Shown piece by piece: positions 1 to 8,540 of a stretch of DNA of 42,707 bases. Below the pieces are notes generated by a model. That model did no database searches, was not told the DNA's origin, and saw only the letters and a list, made by a program, of their open reading frames with translations. Made by a program: the position numbers and the translations under genes. The stretch's first letter is position 1. Every line of letters starts with the position of its first letter. Source of the stretch: an uncultured Bacilli bacterium (GTDB lineage: Bacteria; Bacillota_I; Bacilli_A; RF39; UBA660); contig CAJUIY010000011.1 of assembly GCA_910586865.1 (NCBI GenBank), positions 1-42,707 on the forward strand. The letters are read 5' to 3'.

Positions 1-52
1 AAAGAATTTACGCACTGAAAGTACGTGGGCATGGCCAGTTACCAATTTGCTA
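1..52 (-). tRNA. tRNA-Glu(TTC), 3' part cut off by the window edge
   Basis: On the minus strand a D-arm (GGTA/TGCC stem with a GG-containing loop) is followed by a 5-bp anticodon stem, ACGTA/TGCGT, closing the loop CTTTCAG, which gives anticodon TTC. The variable region and the first bases of the T-arm are present; the rest lies beyond base 1. The acceptor start TAGCAAA is inferred from spacing and cannot be checked without the 3' strand. It is the third and last gene of a tRNA run after Ala and Thr. Confidence 0.5.
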
Positions 53-89
53 TATCTAAAAGTTCGAATAGCTCGAACAGATTTCCCAA

Positions 90-163
90 TGGTGCCGATA
101 GCAAGAATTGAACTTGCCTCTGATCCTTACCAAGGATCTGTTCTACCACTATACTATATCGGC
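90..163 (-). tRNA. tRNA-Thr(GGT)
   Basis: Full cloverleaf on the minus strand: acceptor GCCGATA/TATCGGC, anticodon stem GATCC/GGATC around loop TTGGTAA (anticodon GGT), T-arm GCAAG-TTCAATT-CTTGC, discriminator A and an encoded CCA. It lies between tRNA-Ala and the partial tRNA-Glu and is probably cotranscribed with them. Confidence 0.93.
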
Positions 164-213
164 ATATACTTATGTATAAGAAAACCGTTGATATTCAACG
201 GATAAATTCATAA

Positions 214-289
214 TGGTGGAGCATAGCGGGATCGAACCGCTGACCTTCACGGTGCAAACGTGACGCTCTCCCAGCTGAGCTAATGCCCC
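214..289 (-). tRNA. tRNA-Ala(TGC)
   Basis: Cloverleaf on the minus strand with acceptor GGGGCAT/ATGCTCC, D-arm AGCTCAGCTGGGAGAGC, anticodon stem TCACG/CGTGA around loop TTTGCAC (anticodon TGC), a normal GTTCGAT T-loop and encoded CCA. It is the first gene of the tRNA cluster, directly downstream of a near-consensus promoter. Confidence 0.95.
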
Positions 290-325
290 AACTAATTGCT
301 AGTTATTCAACCAGTCAGCAATTGA

Positions 326-355
326 ATTATAGCATAGTCTTTTTTTAAAAGTCAA
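326..355 (-). promoter_or_regulatory. Promoter of the tRNA-Ala/Thr/Glu cluster
   Basis: Minus strand TTGACT (350-355), an 18-bp spacer, then TATAAT (326-331) preceded by TGC (extended -10). It sits about 30 bp upstream of tRNA-Ala. The -35 box overlaps the TGA stop of the spoIVFB-like gene, so the tRNA unit starts inside the end of the preceding operon. Confidence 0.75.
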
Positions 356-1116
356 TACTTCTGATGAAATTTTCTATATAAAATCTCCTTTTCTGTGTAA
401 TACCTTGTTCCTCTTTTCACTAAATGATTTTTTCCTCTCATAAAGTCATTAATATCCTCTACTTTTTTCCTTTTTTTAAACTGATAATGATTCAAATACC
501 TTTCTAGTAAGAACTTATCAAAAAGATAGTTCTTATTACTTTCCTCTTTTTTTAATTTATACCATAAAAAACTAATCATAATGACAACATTAATAGAAAA
601 ATAATGAATTAAAAAATAAATAGCTAAGAAAAAGATAGTCAGATAAGAGATAAAAAAAGTCACATTTAAACTTTTCTGAAAAGACACCTGAAAAGAAAGT
701 AAAATATTTAATAATTTTCCACCATCTAGTGGATAAATTGGTAATAAATTAAAGGTTAAGATAGTATAATTATACACCATAATTAACTTTTGATAACTAT
801 TAAAGAAATCAAACTTTAATAAAAAGAAGGAAAAAACACACTGCACAAGTGGCCCCATTATTAAAATAATAAACTCTTTTCGTAAACTCTCATTTAAAGA
901 TAAATGAAACTTAGAGATACCACCAAAAGGATAAATATAGATTTTATCTACTTCTATTTGAAATATCATAGCTGTTATAAAGTGTCCCAATTCATGTACG
1001 AATATTAGTAAAAATAAAATAATGATAGGCATAAAAGCACCAATAGATAATCCTAAAAGTGCAAAAAAAAGAAAGAGTGGACTAATATATACATAATTAA
1101 ATATATTCTTTATAAT
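352..1116 (-). CDS. spoIVFB: SpoIVFB-like site-2 protease (M50 family)
   Basis: Integral membrane zinc metalloprotease. In B. subtilis SpoIVFB cleaves pro-sigma-K in the mother cell during sporulation. Visible are the zinc motif HELGH, the second active-site motif NLLPIYPLDGG and several hydrophobic segments. The first ATG (1032) would begin inside the first membrane segment. The frame stays open upstream and reads MIKNIFNYVYISPLFLFF from an ATT at 1114-1116, preceded by AAGGGAAG, which matches the usual N-terminus of the family. From ATT the protein has about 254 aa, HELGH at 41-45 and LDG near 130. It overlaps the end of spoIVFA by 20 bp, so the two are probably translationally coupled. Family assignment is firm; the ATT start is inferred. 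Confidence 0.85.
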   Translation of the reverse strand: MIKNIFNYVYISPLFLFFALLGLSIGAFMPIIILFLLIFVHELGHFITAMIFQIEVDKIYIYPFGGISKFHLSLNESLRKEFIILIMGPLVQCVFSFFLLKFDFFNSYQKLIMVYNYTILTFNLLPIYPLDGGKLLNILLSFQVSFQKSLNVTFFISYLTIFFLAIYFLIHYFSINVVIMISFLWYKLKKEESNKNYLFDKFLLERYLNHYQFKKRKKVEDINDFMRGKNHLVKRGTRYYTEKEILYRKFHQKY

Positions 1117-1693
1117 CTAAATACTTCCCTTCTTTTTGAAATACCATATAAAGTTTATTATCCAGACTCTCTCCTAACAAACTCCCCTTTTCAATATAAT
1201 CATACATCTTAATATCACTTATTTTGATATTCGAATACCATACATCTATCCCATTTACTTGTTCTATAATAACCGTATTCCCATATCCTTCTTTTTCACC
1301 AATAAAGACAACAATCCCACTTTCAATCGTTGGCACCATATATTGATTACTAACCTTTAACTCTACACCATCTTTATAGACATTTGCTTTTTGATAGGCA
1401 ATGTTTTCATTAAATACTTTTTGTTCTGATGGAAGCACTTTATCAACCGATAGAATTTTTCCAAAATACTTTTCATAGAAAGCTTTTAATTTGGTAAAAT
1501 GTATACTATCTTCATAGACATACTTAATTAATTTATTTTTAAATGAGGTATTACTTTTTAATAAAATTAGACAACCTAAAAATAAAATAATCACTACCAA
1601 ACATTTATTAATAAATCTCTTGATGCTTTTCTTTAATGTTAACTTCTTCTTTACTTTTTTATTACTATTTCTTCTATAACTTTCAATATCCAT
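1097..1693 (-). CDS. spoIVFA: SpoIVFA-like membrane protein with a degenerate M23/LytM domain
   Basis: 198 aa. A lysine-rich N-terminus, one membrane helix (about residues 30-48) and a C-terminal peptidase-M23-like domain (about 115-198: VPTIESGIVVFIGEKEGYGN...VWYSNI...YDYIEKGSLLGE). The HxxxD/HxH zinc ligands of active M23 enzymes are not visible, as expected for SpoIVFA, which inhibits and anchors SpoIVFB rather than cutting peptidoglycan. It lies directly upstream of and overlaps the spoIVFB-like gene, as in Bacillus. ATG at 1693 is preceded by AGGGAG. The position next to the M50 gene makes the assignment stronger than the sequence alone would. Confidence 0.75.
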   Translation of the reverse strand: MDIESYRRNSNKKVKKKLTLKKSIKRFINKCLVVIILFLGCLILLKSNTSFKNKLIKYVYEDSIHFTKLKAFYEKYFGKILSVDKVLPSEQKVFNENIAYQKANVYKDGVELKVSNQYMVPTIESGIVVFIGEKEGYGNTVIIEQVNGIDVWYSNIKISDIKMYDYIEKGSLLGESLDNKLYMVFQKEGKYLDYKEYI

Positions 1694-1740
1694 AATTATT
1701 TCTCCCTAGTAAATAATATGAATAAAAAAAAGAAATATTC

Positions 1741-2247
1741 CTAATTAATAGGTGCTTTGTAATATTTCTTTGGAACTAATTTTAAAATAAGATAAAGTAT
1801 TTCTCCATAAATAAGATTGAACAAAAGACTATGGTCTATTTTATATAGTACTTTAGAAAATGTAATAGGAACTAAATTAAATACTAAAATAATACCTGCG
1901 GTTAATAACTCATAAATAACAATACATAAAACAATATTTATTAAAATACGAATAATGCCATCCCCTATTTCTCTATATAATTTTACATAAAGTAAGGCAA
2001 TTAGCAAAAATAAAAATCCATTTAGAAAAAGTAAATTCGTATAAAATAAATCATAAATAATCCCTAATATAAAAGCCATCATATAATAATCTCTATTTCT
2101 ATGGTAATATAATGGATAAACAATAATCAAAGAAACTAATGTAGTTAAAGGGGTAAACAAAGAAAGACTAGAGACATTATATGGTAAAAAGTTCGTTAAA
2201 ATCCCATCTATCATTAAAGATATTCCTACGATGATATAACCAATCAT
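1741..2247 (-). CDS. mreD: Rod shape-determining protein MreD
   Basis: 168 aa, almost wholly hydrophobic, about five or six membrane segments, with the MreD-typical segment FILGIIYDLFYTNLLFLNGF. It is a membrane member of the elongasome that links MreC and the cell-wall synthases in rod-shaped bacteria. ATGA overlap with the stop of mreC (2244-2247) indicates coupling; SD AAGGGAG lies 8-9 nt upstream. It is followed after 47 bp by spoIVFA. The minCD genes found at this place in Bacillus are absent. Confidence 0.85.
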   Translation of the reverse strand: MIGYIIVGISLMIDGILTNFLPYNVSSLSLFTPLTTLVSLIIVYPLYYHRNRDYYMMAFILGIIYDLFYTNLLFLNGFLFLLIALLYVKLYREIGDGIIRILINIVLCIVIYELLTAGIILVFNLVPITFSKVLYKIDHSLLFNLIYGEILYLILKLVPKKYYKAPIN

Positions 2248-3041
2248 TTTGACTTCTCCCTTAATACAGTTAAATAATGAATATTACTAAAATCTTGACC
2301 TGTTTCTAAATAAATATTTTTACTTAAATTATATTTATCATTGGTAATTTTCGCTACCGTTCCTATATGAATTCCACGAGGTTCTCTTCCTCCTAAGCCA
2401 CTAGTTGTTATCACATCTCCTACTTTTACAGCACTCATTTTATCAACACCTGTAACCGTTAATAACTTACTTTTTTTATCATAACCATTCATAATAGCAT
2501 AAGTATCTCCACTATCAGTTGAAATTCCAACAGATACTTTGTAATTGACATCATCTGCCGTAATTAATTTTACTTCACTAGAATAATAACTAACTTTGGT
2601 AATCTTTCCAACAAATCCATTTTTCGTTACGACAGCCATATTCTTCTTAATTCCCTCTTTTTTTCCCTTATCAATTGTTAAGGTATTAAACCAATAACTT
2701 TTATTACGAGATAAAACTGTTGCCGTTACCGTATCATATTCCGTTAAGGTTTTATTTAAATCTAATTCTTTCTTTAACTCTTCAATTTCTTTTTCTAAGG
2801 CACCATTCACGTTTTTTTGAATCACATAACTTTTCGATAAGTCTTCTTCTTTTTCTTTTGTTAGTGTGGTAAATGGATACATAAATACTTTATTACAAAC
2901 GGTAGCAATATCTTTAAAGAAGGATTCCACAAATGTATAATTTCTACTTAACGTAACGGATAAAGACAAAAGTAAAAAAATAGCAATACAACTAATAAAA
3001 ATAATGATTTTCTTTTTTCTTTCCTTCTTCTTCTTATACAT
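2244..3041 (-). CDS. mreC: Rod shape-determining protein MreC
   Basis: About 265 aa. A basic N-terminus (KKKKERKKK), one membrane anchor, a coiled coil (EKEIEELKKELDLNKT), and the extracellular MreC beta-domain (NTLTIDKGKKEGIKKNMAVV...GFVGKI...TSGLGG.EPRGIHIG). It organises the lateral cell-wall synthesis complex. A frame start at GTG 3050 exists, but ATG 3041 has the better-placed SD (AGAGGT, 7 nt). In Bacillus mreB would lie just upstream; here radC is the direct neighbour and mreB is not in the window. Confidence 0.92.
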   Translation of the reverse strand: MYKKKKERKKKIIIFISCIAIFLLLSLSVTLSRNYTFVESFFKDIATVCNKVFMYPFTTLTKEKEEDLSKSYVIQKNVNGALEKEIEELKKELDLNKTLTEYDTVTATVLSRNKSYWFNTLTIDKGKKEGIKKNMAVVTKNGFVGKITKVSYYSSEVKLITADDVNYKVSVGISTDSGDTYAIMNGYDKKSKLLTVTGVDKMSAVKVGDVITTSGLGGREPRGIHIGTVAKITNDKYNLSKNIYLETGQDFSNIHYLTVLREKSK

Positions 3042-3103
3042 TCTATCCACCTCTTAACTCTTAATATTATAATATAAAAAATACCTACTTACAATTCCCA
3101 AAA

Positions 3104-3790
3104 TCAAAAAATATTTCCATTTTCAAAAAAACTATAATAGGTATCATTTGAAACAATAATATGATCTAACACTTTAATATTTTGAATCTTTCCTATTTCA
3201 TAAAGTGTTTTGGTAAAAAACAAGTCTTCACTACTTGGACACACATCTCCTGATGGATGATTGTGCATACAAATGATAGAAGAAGCACTTAATAAATAAG
3301 CTTCTTTAAAAACTTCTCTTGGATGAACTACGCTTTTATTAATCGTACCCTTAAATAACATTTTTTTATCAATTAACTCTTGTTTATTATTAAAATATAA
3401 GGCATAAAAGTATTCTTGTTTCTTATCAAAAAATAGATATCTAGTTTCTAACCATATATCTTTAGCATTTACTAATTTCTTCTTATTATTCTTTTTATTT
3501 TTTAAAAAAATCCTTCTACCAAGTTCTATTGTTGCCACTAATTCAATAGCTTTTACTTGACCAATACCTTTTATTTCTTTCAAAGATTCTACTTTTACTT
3601 CTTTTAAATTCGAAATATTCCCAACTTTTGTTAATACCTCAATCGAAAGTTCTTTTACATTTTTATCTTTTGTTCCTGACTTTAATAGAATCGATAATAA
3701 TTCTTCATTACTTAAATTTTCAACACCACAATCAAGTAATCTTTCTCTTGGTCTTTCACTTTCTAACATTTCTTTTACCTTTAAACTCAT
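3104..3790 (-). CDS. radC: RadC family JAB/MPN-domain protein
   Basis: 228 aa, standard length. N-terminal helix-hairpin-helix part (NLSNEELLSILLKSGT, IKGIGQVKAIELVATIELG) and a C-terminal JAMM metal motif (CMHNHPSGDVCPSSEDLFF: HxH, then S and D). Historically linked to DNA repair, but the family's true role is unresolved. SD AGGAGG lies 8 nt before ATG. In the classical Firmicute order it precedes mreBCD, as here minus mreB. Confidence 0.93.
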   Translation of the reverse strand: MSLKVKEMLESERPRERLLDCGVENLSNEELLSILLKSGTKDKNVKELSIEVLTKVGNISNLKEVKVESLKEIKGIGQVKAIELVATIELGRRIFLKNKKNNKKKLVNAKDIWLETRYLFFDKKQEYFYALYFNNKQELIDKKMLFKGTINKSVVHPREVFKEAYLLSASSIICMHNHPSGDVCPSSEDLFFTKTLYEIGKIQNIKVLDHIIVSNDTYYSFFENGNIF

Positions 3791-3826
3791 AGGATATCCT
3801 CCTCTATCCTATTATTCGCAATAAAT

Positions 3827-4273
3827 TTAGTTTTTTGTTACTTCTTCGTAATTAGCTAGTACAACTTCTTCTATTGTTAATAAATCATGATCATTATTTG
3901 CTGTTTTTGCTAACATATCATACTGTTTAATATTTTCTAAAAATTCATCATTATCTACTTCTATTTCTTTTTCATAAAGTTGATAACCCTTTTGTTTATA
4001 AATCGTTTTAAGTCTTGTAATAATTTCTTTTTTTCCACTAATACCAACATATACATGATATTTTGAATCTTCTTCCATCACTACTTTAGGAGAAATACTT
4101 TTGGTATTATTGGTAACCGAATCTAAAGAATGGTAAACGCCTTCTTGTAAAAAATATAGTTTTTCACTATTATGAAAGGCAAAAGTAGCACTCTGATATT
4201 TTTTAAATAGGAAATTACCACAAATACTACCTAATAAAATAGATGCTACCATAAAGATTAACGTTTTTTTCAT
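3827..4273 (-). CDS. Membrane-anchored SPOR-like protein, candidate SpoIIB counterpart
   Basis: 148 aa from ATG 4273 (SD GGTGAT; a GTG three codons upstream is also possible). One N-terminal membrane helix (LIFMVASILLGSICGNFLF), then about 110 soluble residues with two similar strand-helix-strand units (LYFLQEGVYHSLDSV... and YHVYVGISGKKEIITRLKTI), the pattern of a SPOR peptidoglycan-binding domain. In Bacillus the SPOR protein SpoIIB lies between valS-folC and comC-maf-radC; this gene is exactly between valS and radC. The SpoIIB identity is inferred from position and fold pattern, and the protein is much shorter than Bacillus SpoIIB. Confidence 0.5.
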   Translation of the reverse strand: MKKTLIFMVASILLGSICGNFLFKKYQSATFAFHNSEKLYFLQEGVYHSLDSVTNNTKSISPKVVMEEDSKYHVYVGISGKKEIITRLKTIYKQKGYQLYEKEIEVDNDEFLENIKQYDMLAKTANNDHDLLTIEEVVLANYEEVTKN

Positions 4274-4337
4274 TCTTATCACCGTTAGTATCGTATCAAG
4301 AAAAAGGATAATATTTTGTCGAAAAAAGAAAAGAGCC

Positions 4338-6866
4338 TTATTTTTTTAAAAGCTCTAATTTCTCTTCTTCTTCGGTTAGTTTTTTACGATCTAGTTCCAC
4401 AATATTAGCTGGTGCTTTTTTGACATAATTTTCATTCGCAAGCAATTTTTTACGACGTTCTATCGATTGTTCTAAACGTTTTATTTCTTCTAGTTTTTGA
4501 TTTTGATTTTCTACTTCTTCCACAAAAAAGTAAGTAATATTGACATATTTTGATTGATAATTTTGCTTCATCATTGAATCCACACCATTCATATTTAAAC
4601 TCTCTTCTGTAATTTTTAATTGTGATTGATAATAAGGAAGAAATTCCTCTTTTGTTTCGATTTTTACTTTCGCATCTTTCTTAATTTTATTTATTGCTTT
4701 TAAATTACGAATTGCAACAATGTCTTCTAAAATCTTACTAAATAGTTCACCATCTTCTGTAAATAATAAATCATCATCACTAGTAGGATAAGTAGAAATC
4801 ATAATAGATTCTTTCTCTTTTACTGGCAGCATCCCATAAATTTCTTCTGTAACATAAGGCATAAATGGATGTAATAATTTTAAAATAGTGGTTAATATAT
4901 CGAATAATACTTTTTTGTTATTCAAACTCATATCGTTCTTAGAAAGTTCAATATACCAATCACAAAAGTCTTCCCAAATAAATTTATATAGTTCATTACC
5001 TGCATTGTGAAATTCATACTTTTCCATATTGATGGTAATACTTTTTATCAAGTTATTTTTCTTAGTTAGAATCCATTTATCTTTTAAAGATAGATTTTTA
5101 GTATCAATATTACCATTTTCTAAATCTTCTATATTCATTAAAACAAAACGAGAAGCATTCCATAATTTATTAATAAAATTCCAAGAAGATTTTACTTTTT
5201 CTTCATCATATCTTAAATCCATACCAGGAGCAGAATTGGTTGTAATAAAGAAACGAAGGCTATCGGCACCAAATTCTTCAATGACATCCATAGGGTCGAC
5301 TCCATTACCTAATGATTTTGACATTTTACGTCCTTCTTTATCACGGATTAAGCCATGAATAATACAATCTTTAAATGGTCTTTTATCCGTAAATTCTAAT
5401 CCTTGGAAAGTCATTCTGTTGACCCAAAATGGTATAATATCATAACCTGTTACCAGTACATTAGTAGGATAATATCTATTATATAAAGATAAATCATCTG
5501 GCCAGCCTAGAGAAGAAAATGGCCATAAAGCACTAGAAAACCAAGTATCTAAAACATCTGGATCTTGAACCCATCCCTCACCTGGACATTCTACTTGAAC
5601 CTTTACTTCGTCTTCCTTATACCAAGCAGGTATTTGATGCCCCCACCATAGTTGTCTGGAGATACACCAATCATAGGTAATTTCCATCCAATGATTCATT
5701 GTCTTTTCATATCTTTCTGGAATAAAGTTTACCTTTTCCTCTTTGTTTTTTTGATTTTCTAGTACCCGATTTGCGAGAGGTCTCATTTTCACAAACCATT
5801 GTTTTGATAAGTATGGCTCCACAACAGCATCACTTCGCTCACTATGTCCTACACTATGTACCATCTCTTCTATTTTTATTAACAATCCAGCATCCGATAA
5901 ATCTTTGACTACTTTTTCTCTACATTCTTCTCTACTCATTCCTTGATAAATACCTGCATTTTCATTCATCGTAGCATCTTTATTCATTACAACAACTCTT
6001 GGAAGATTATGACGAAGTCCTACCTCAAAGTCATTAGGATCATGCGCTGGTGTAATTTTTACAACACCTGTTCCAAACTCTTTATCTGCATGGATATCTC
6101 CTACGATTGGTATTTTTTTATTCAAAATTGGTAGGATTACATTTATACCTATCAAATGTTTATACCTTTCATCTGTCGGATTAACAGCAACTGCCGTATC
6201 ACCAAATAAAGTTTCAGGACGAGTAGTAGCTACTTCTAAATATTCTTCGCTATCTTCTATAAAATATTTCAAATGATAAAATGCACCTTTATCTTCTTTG
6301 TAAATAACCTCTTCATTGGATAAAGCAGTCATTTGAACTGGGTCCCAATTAATAATTCTTTCTCCTCGGTAAATTAACCCTTTGTTATAAAGATCAATAA
6401 ATACTTTATTCACCGCATCGTTTAAACCTTTATCAAGCGTAAACCTTTCTTTATCATAATCAACACTAATTCCCATTTTAGCCCATTGTGCATGAATGTT
6501 TTCTGCATATTCTTCCTTCCAACTCCAAGCATGTTTTAACCATTCATCCCGCGAAAGACTTCTAGGCATAATACCAGATTCTTTTAATTTTTTATCTACC
6601 TTTGCTTGTGTAGCAATTCCAGCATGATCCATACCAGGAAGCCATAAAGAGTCATATCCTTGCATTCTTTTAAACCTTATAATGATATCTTGTATGGTAA
6701 CATCCCAAGCATGTCCTAAATGCAGTTTTCCAGTAACATTAGGTGGTGGTATGACAATACAAAATGGTTTCTTACTGAAATCACCTGATTTAAAATAACC
6801 CTTTTCCTTCCAATTCTGATATTTGTCTTTTTCTACCTCTAAATGATTATACTTTTTATCTAACAT
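4338..6866 (-). CDS. valS: Valine--tRNA ligase
   Basis: 842 aa class I aminoacyl-tRNA synthetase, slightly shorter than the roughly 880 aa of Bacillus ValRS. Class I HIGH motif as PPPNVTGKLHLGHAWD (about 38-53), editing domain (TTRPETLFGDTAVAVNP, GTGVVKITPAHDPND), KMSKS motif GRKMSKSLGN (about 513-520), anticodon-binding domain, and the C-terminal ValRS coiled coil (last 65 residues, rich in Lys/Glu). SD AGGAAGAG before ATG. It is transcribed behind a T-box leader and an interrupted small gene. folC, normally next, is missing. Confidence 0.98.
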   Translation of the reverse strand: MLDKKYNHLEVEKDKYQNWKEKGYFKSGDFSKKPFCIVIPPPNVTGKLHLGHAWDVTIQDIIIRFKRMQGYDSLWLPGMDHAGIATQAKVDKKLKESGIMPRSLSRDEWLKHAWSWKEEYAENIHAQWAKMGISVDYDKERFTLDKGLNDAVNKVFIDLYNKGLIYRGERIINWDPVQMTALSNEEVIYKEDKGAFYHLKYFIEDSEEYLEVATTRPETLFGDTAVAVNPTDERYKHLIGINVILPILNKKIPIVGDIHADKEFGTGVVKITPAHDPNDFEVGLRHNLPRVVVMNKDATMNENAGIYQGMSREECREKVVKDLSDAGLLIKIEEMVHSVGHSERSDAVVEPYLSKQWFVKMRPLANRVLENQKNKEEKVNFIPERYEKTMNHWMEITYDWCISRQLWWGHQIPAWYKEDEVKVQVECPGEGWVQDPDVLDTWFSSALWPFSSLGWPDDLSLYNRYYPTNVLVTGYDIIPFWVNRMTFQGLEFTDKRPFKDCIIHGLIRDKEGRKMSKSLGNGVDPMDVIEEFGADSLRFFITTNSAPGMDLRYDEEKVKSSWNFINKLWNASRFVLMNIEDLENGNIDTKNLSLKDKWILTKKNNLIKSITINMEKYEFHNAGNELYKFIWEDFCDWYIELSKNDMSLNNKKVLFDILTTILKLLHPFMPYVTEEIYGMLPVKEKESIMISTYPTSDDDLLFTEDGELFSKILEDIVAIRNLKAINKIKKDAKVKIETKEEFLPYYQSQLKITEESLNMNGVDSMMKQNYQSKYVNITYFFVEEVENQNQKLEEIKRLEQSIERRKKLLANENYVKKAPANIVELDRKKLTEEEEKLELLKK

Positions 6867-6881
6867 TTTTCTCTTCCTTTC

Positions 6882-7313
6882 CTATTTCACCATTCTTGTC
6901 TTTTCATATAATAAATTTCTTCTATCTGCCTCATGGATAATGACATTCATTCCTTCAACTGTTTTAATATCTTCTAAATTATCATTATTCTTAATAGCAT
7001 AACAACCTAGAACCGGATATTTCATCATAAGCATCATATTATCATGAATCCAATTATTTTGCCTATCGGTAATTACTTTTGGATAATAACAAATAAATAA
7101 TTTAGAAGATTCTTCTATTTTCACCACTAAATGTCCTTCTTTGGCAAGGGTTAGTGGTGCTTCTTGGTAATCTCCATTATCAAAATGATAGCCAAGACCA
7201 TATTTATCTGAAAATGATTAAAAACATGGTAAATGATTTGTTGCTGCTTCCATATAAAATTCACTATCACTAATTTTATCTTCATTTGGTATGATATATA
7301 CACAATTTTTCAT
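6882..7313 (-). pseudogene. Uncharacterised gene between T-box and valS, broken by an in-frame TAA
   Basis: A reading frame of 143 sense codons starts at ATG 7313 with a perfect AGGAGG and ends at TAG 6882, but codon 32 is TAA (7218-7220): ...NHLPCF-stop-SFSDKYG... Downstream the frame stays open and protein-like (DNGDYQEAPLTLAKEGH, CYYPKVITDRQNNWIHDN). A GTG at 7127 could restart an 81-aa product but has no evident SD. I do not recognise the family. It lies between the valine T-box and valS, so it is or was induced on valine starvation. A nonsense mutation or a base error is the simplest reading. Confidence 0.6.
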
Positions 7314-7337
7314 TACTGATTCCTCCTTGTATAAAAT

Positions 7338-7545
7338 AAAAAAACTACCCCTCACTAAGGACGAATAGCTTCGTGGTACCACCTTAATTTGTAATTCATA
7401 ATTACCTTAAAATTGTTAACGGAAATTACCCGTAATTATCTACTAATGTTCAATAATTATGCTCCTCCGCTACCTTCTATCATTTCTTTTAGTTATTCTC
7501 ACCAACCATAACCTCTCTTTAAAAATACATGATATACTCCTCAGA
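7338..7545 (-). promoter_or_regulatory. T-box leader controlling valS
   Basis: Minus-strand leader with the conserved T-box core AAGGTGGTACCACG (7373-7386) that pairs with the uncharged tRNA acceptor end, and a downstream hairpin (arms CTATTC...GGGTAG, 7345-7368) ending in seven Us, the attenuator. Upstream is the stem I distal loop GGTTGGTGAGA. A pairing ATCAT/ATGAT brackets a specifier-like bulge AGAAGGTAGC. GTA (7471-7473) would be a Val codon and fits valS, although one-base-shifted GGT is also in the bulge. When tRNA-Val is uncharged the antiterminator forms and the operon is read. Confidence 0.92.
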
Positions 7546-7563
7546 TTCATTGCATCTATTTCT

Positions 7564-7592
7564 ATTATAAAATATAGATAATAAATTTTCAA
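7564..7592 (-). promoter_or_regulatory. Promoter of the T-box/valS operon
   Basis: TTGAAA (7587-7592), exactly 17 bp, TATAAT (7564-7569) on the minus strand, upstream of the T-box leader. Predicted start near 7557. Confidence 0.8.
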
Positions 7593-7666
7593 TTAGTTTC
7601 ATACTTTATTTTTAGTTTTTCTAATTAATCACACATTTGCTAAAATAATCTATATATACTTAACTA

Positions 7667-7694
7667 TTGGATACTTTTATGATAAACTTATAAT
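7667..7694 (+). promoter_or_regulatory. Promoter of the kinase-like gene, nearly leaderless
   Basis: TTGGAT (7667-7672), 16 bp, TATAAT (7689-7694). Predicted transcription start is about 7701, directly at the candidate ATGs 7698 and 7704, and no SD is present, so the mRNA would be leaderless or nearly so. Confidence 0.5.
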
Positions 7695-7703
7695 GTGATG
7701 AAT

Positions 7704-8348
7704 ATGGAAATACAAAGATATAAAGAATATATAGATAATGAAACTCTAGTAAGCCAAGGAAAAGAAGGCAAGATATATAGGGTATTTGACTATGCTATTA
7801 AAATATTTCATAAAGAGAGAAAGTCAACTTTACCAAGAATAAGTGATGAAGGTTTAAAAAAATTAATTACATTACCCTTGAATTGTTTTAACAATCCAAT
7901 AGACATAATAACAGATAATGGAAGTATAATTGGAACAATTGAAAGTTATCTAGATGAAGAGGAATTAACTAAGGAAAATATTGCAATATCATTAGATGAT
8001 TTAAAAAAAGATATTAAAACACTAAGTGATAATGGTTTTACGATTGAAGATTTGTATTATAATTATACTTGTTCTAATGGAAAGCTAATGTTTTTTGATA
8101 TGACTAGTTATCAATATATTAATACAAGAGCACCATTTATGATAGATACTATTTATTAAAAAAATATAACCACTATAAATACATTTCTGACTGGATATCT
8201 AATGTTCAATTCATTCAGAAAGGGAAACACTAATGAATATACTAAAATATATAAGACTACTATGTATAATAAAGAACATTTAAAAGATATGTATTTTGGT
8301 GATTATTTCAAAGAAGAATTAAATAATACAAAATCAGTGAAAAAATAA
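7704..8348 (+). pseudogene. Small kinase-fold-like protein, interrupted by an in-frame TAA
   Basis: The first part (to TAA 8157-8159, about 151 aa) has a nucleotide-loop-like LVSQGKEGKIYRVFDYAIKIF with a candidate lysine, and a late LYYNYTCSNGKLMFFDMTSY that resembles the catalytic/metal segment of small protein-kinase-like folds. No HRD or strict DFG motif is visible. After TAA the same frame stays open for 62 more codons to TAA 8346 and is protein-like (FNSFRKGNTNEYTKIYKTTM). The gene therefore looks like one of about 213 aa with a nonsense codon. A few codons upstream GTG 7695 or ATG 7698 are alternative starts. Kinase fold is a weak inference. Confidence 0.5.
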
Positions 8349-8394
8349 TTAAGATAAAATATGAAAAAGTGAGAGTGTAAAAAAATGAGATAAA

Positions 8395-8478
8395 GCACAT
8401 GTTCATAATTGGACAATGGTTCGTAATCAATTAGATGCTCACCCCAAATTTAAAGATAGAATCCGAAAATATATTTAA
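8395..8478 (+). pseudogene. Gene fragment (27 codons) downstream of the kinase-like pseudogene
   Basis: A frame reading AHVHNWTMVRNQLDAHPKF followed by KDRIRKYI and TAA looks like the C-terminal end of a real protein. It has no start or SD and is preceded by stops in the same frame. Product unknown; probably a remnant. The rest of 8349-8570 shows nothing else coding. Confidence 0.3.
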
Positions 8479-8540
8479 TTGCTATTTGCCAATTCCGTGT
8501 TCTTTGACAATTTAATTTTACAATATTTTTAACAACTTAC

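Noticed and set aside
53..89. Short hairpin GTTCGA/TCGAAC between tRNA-Glu and tRNA-Thr resembling a T-arm
   Set aside because: No acceptor or anticodon arm fits around it; treated as spacer structure in the tRNA transcript.
5029..5358. 109-codon plus-strand ORF inside valS
   Set aside because: Antisense shadow of a fully conserved synthetase; no SD and no recognisable product.
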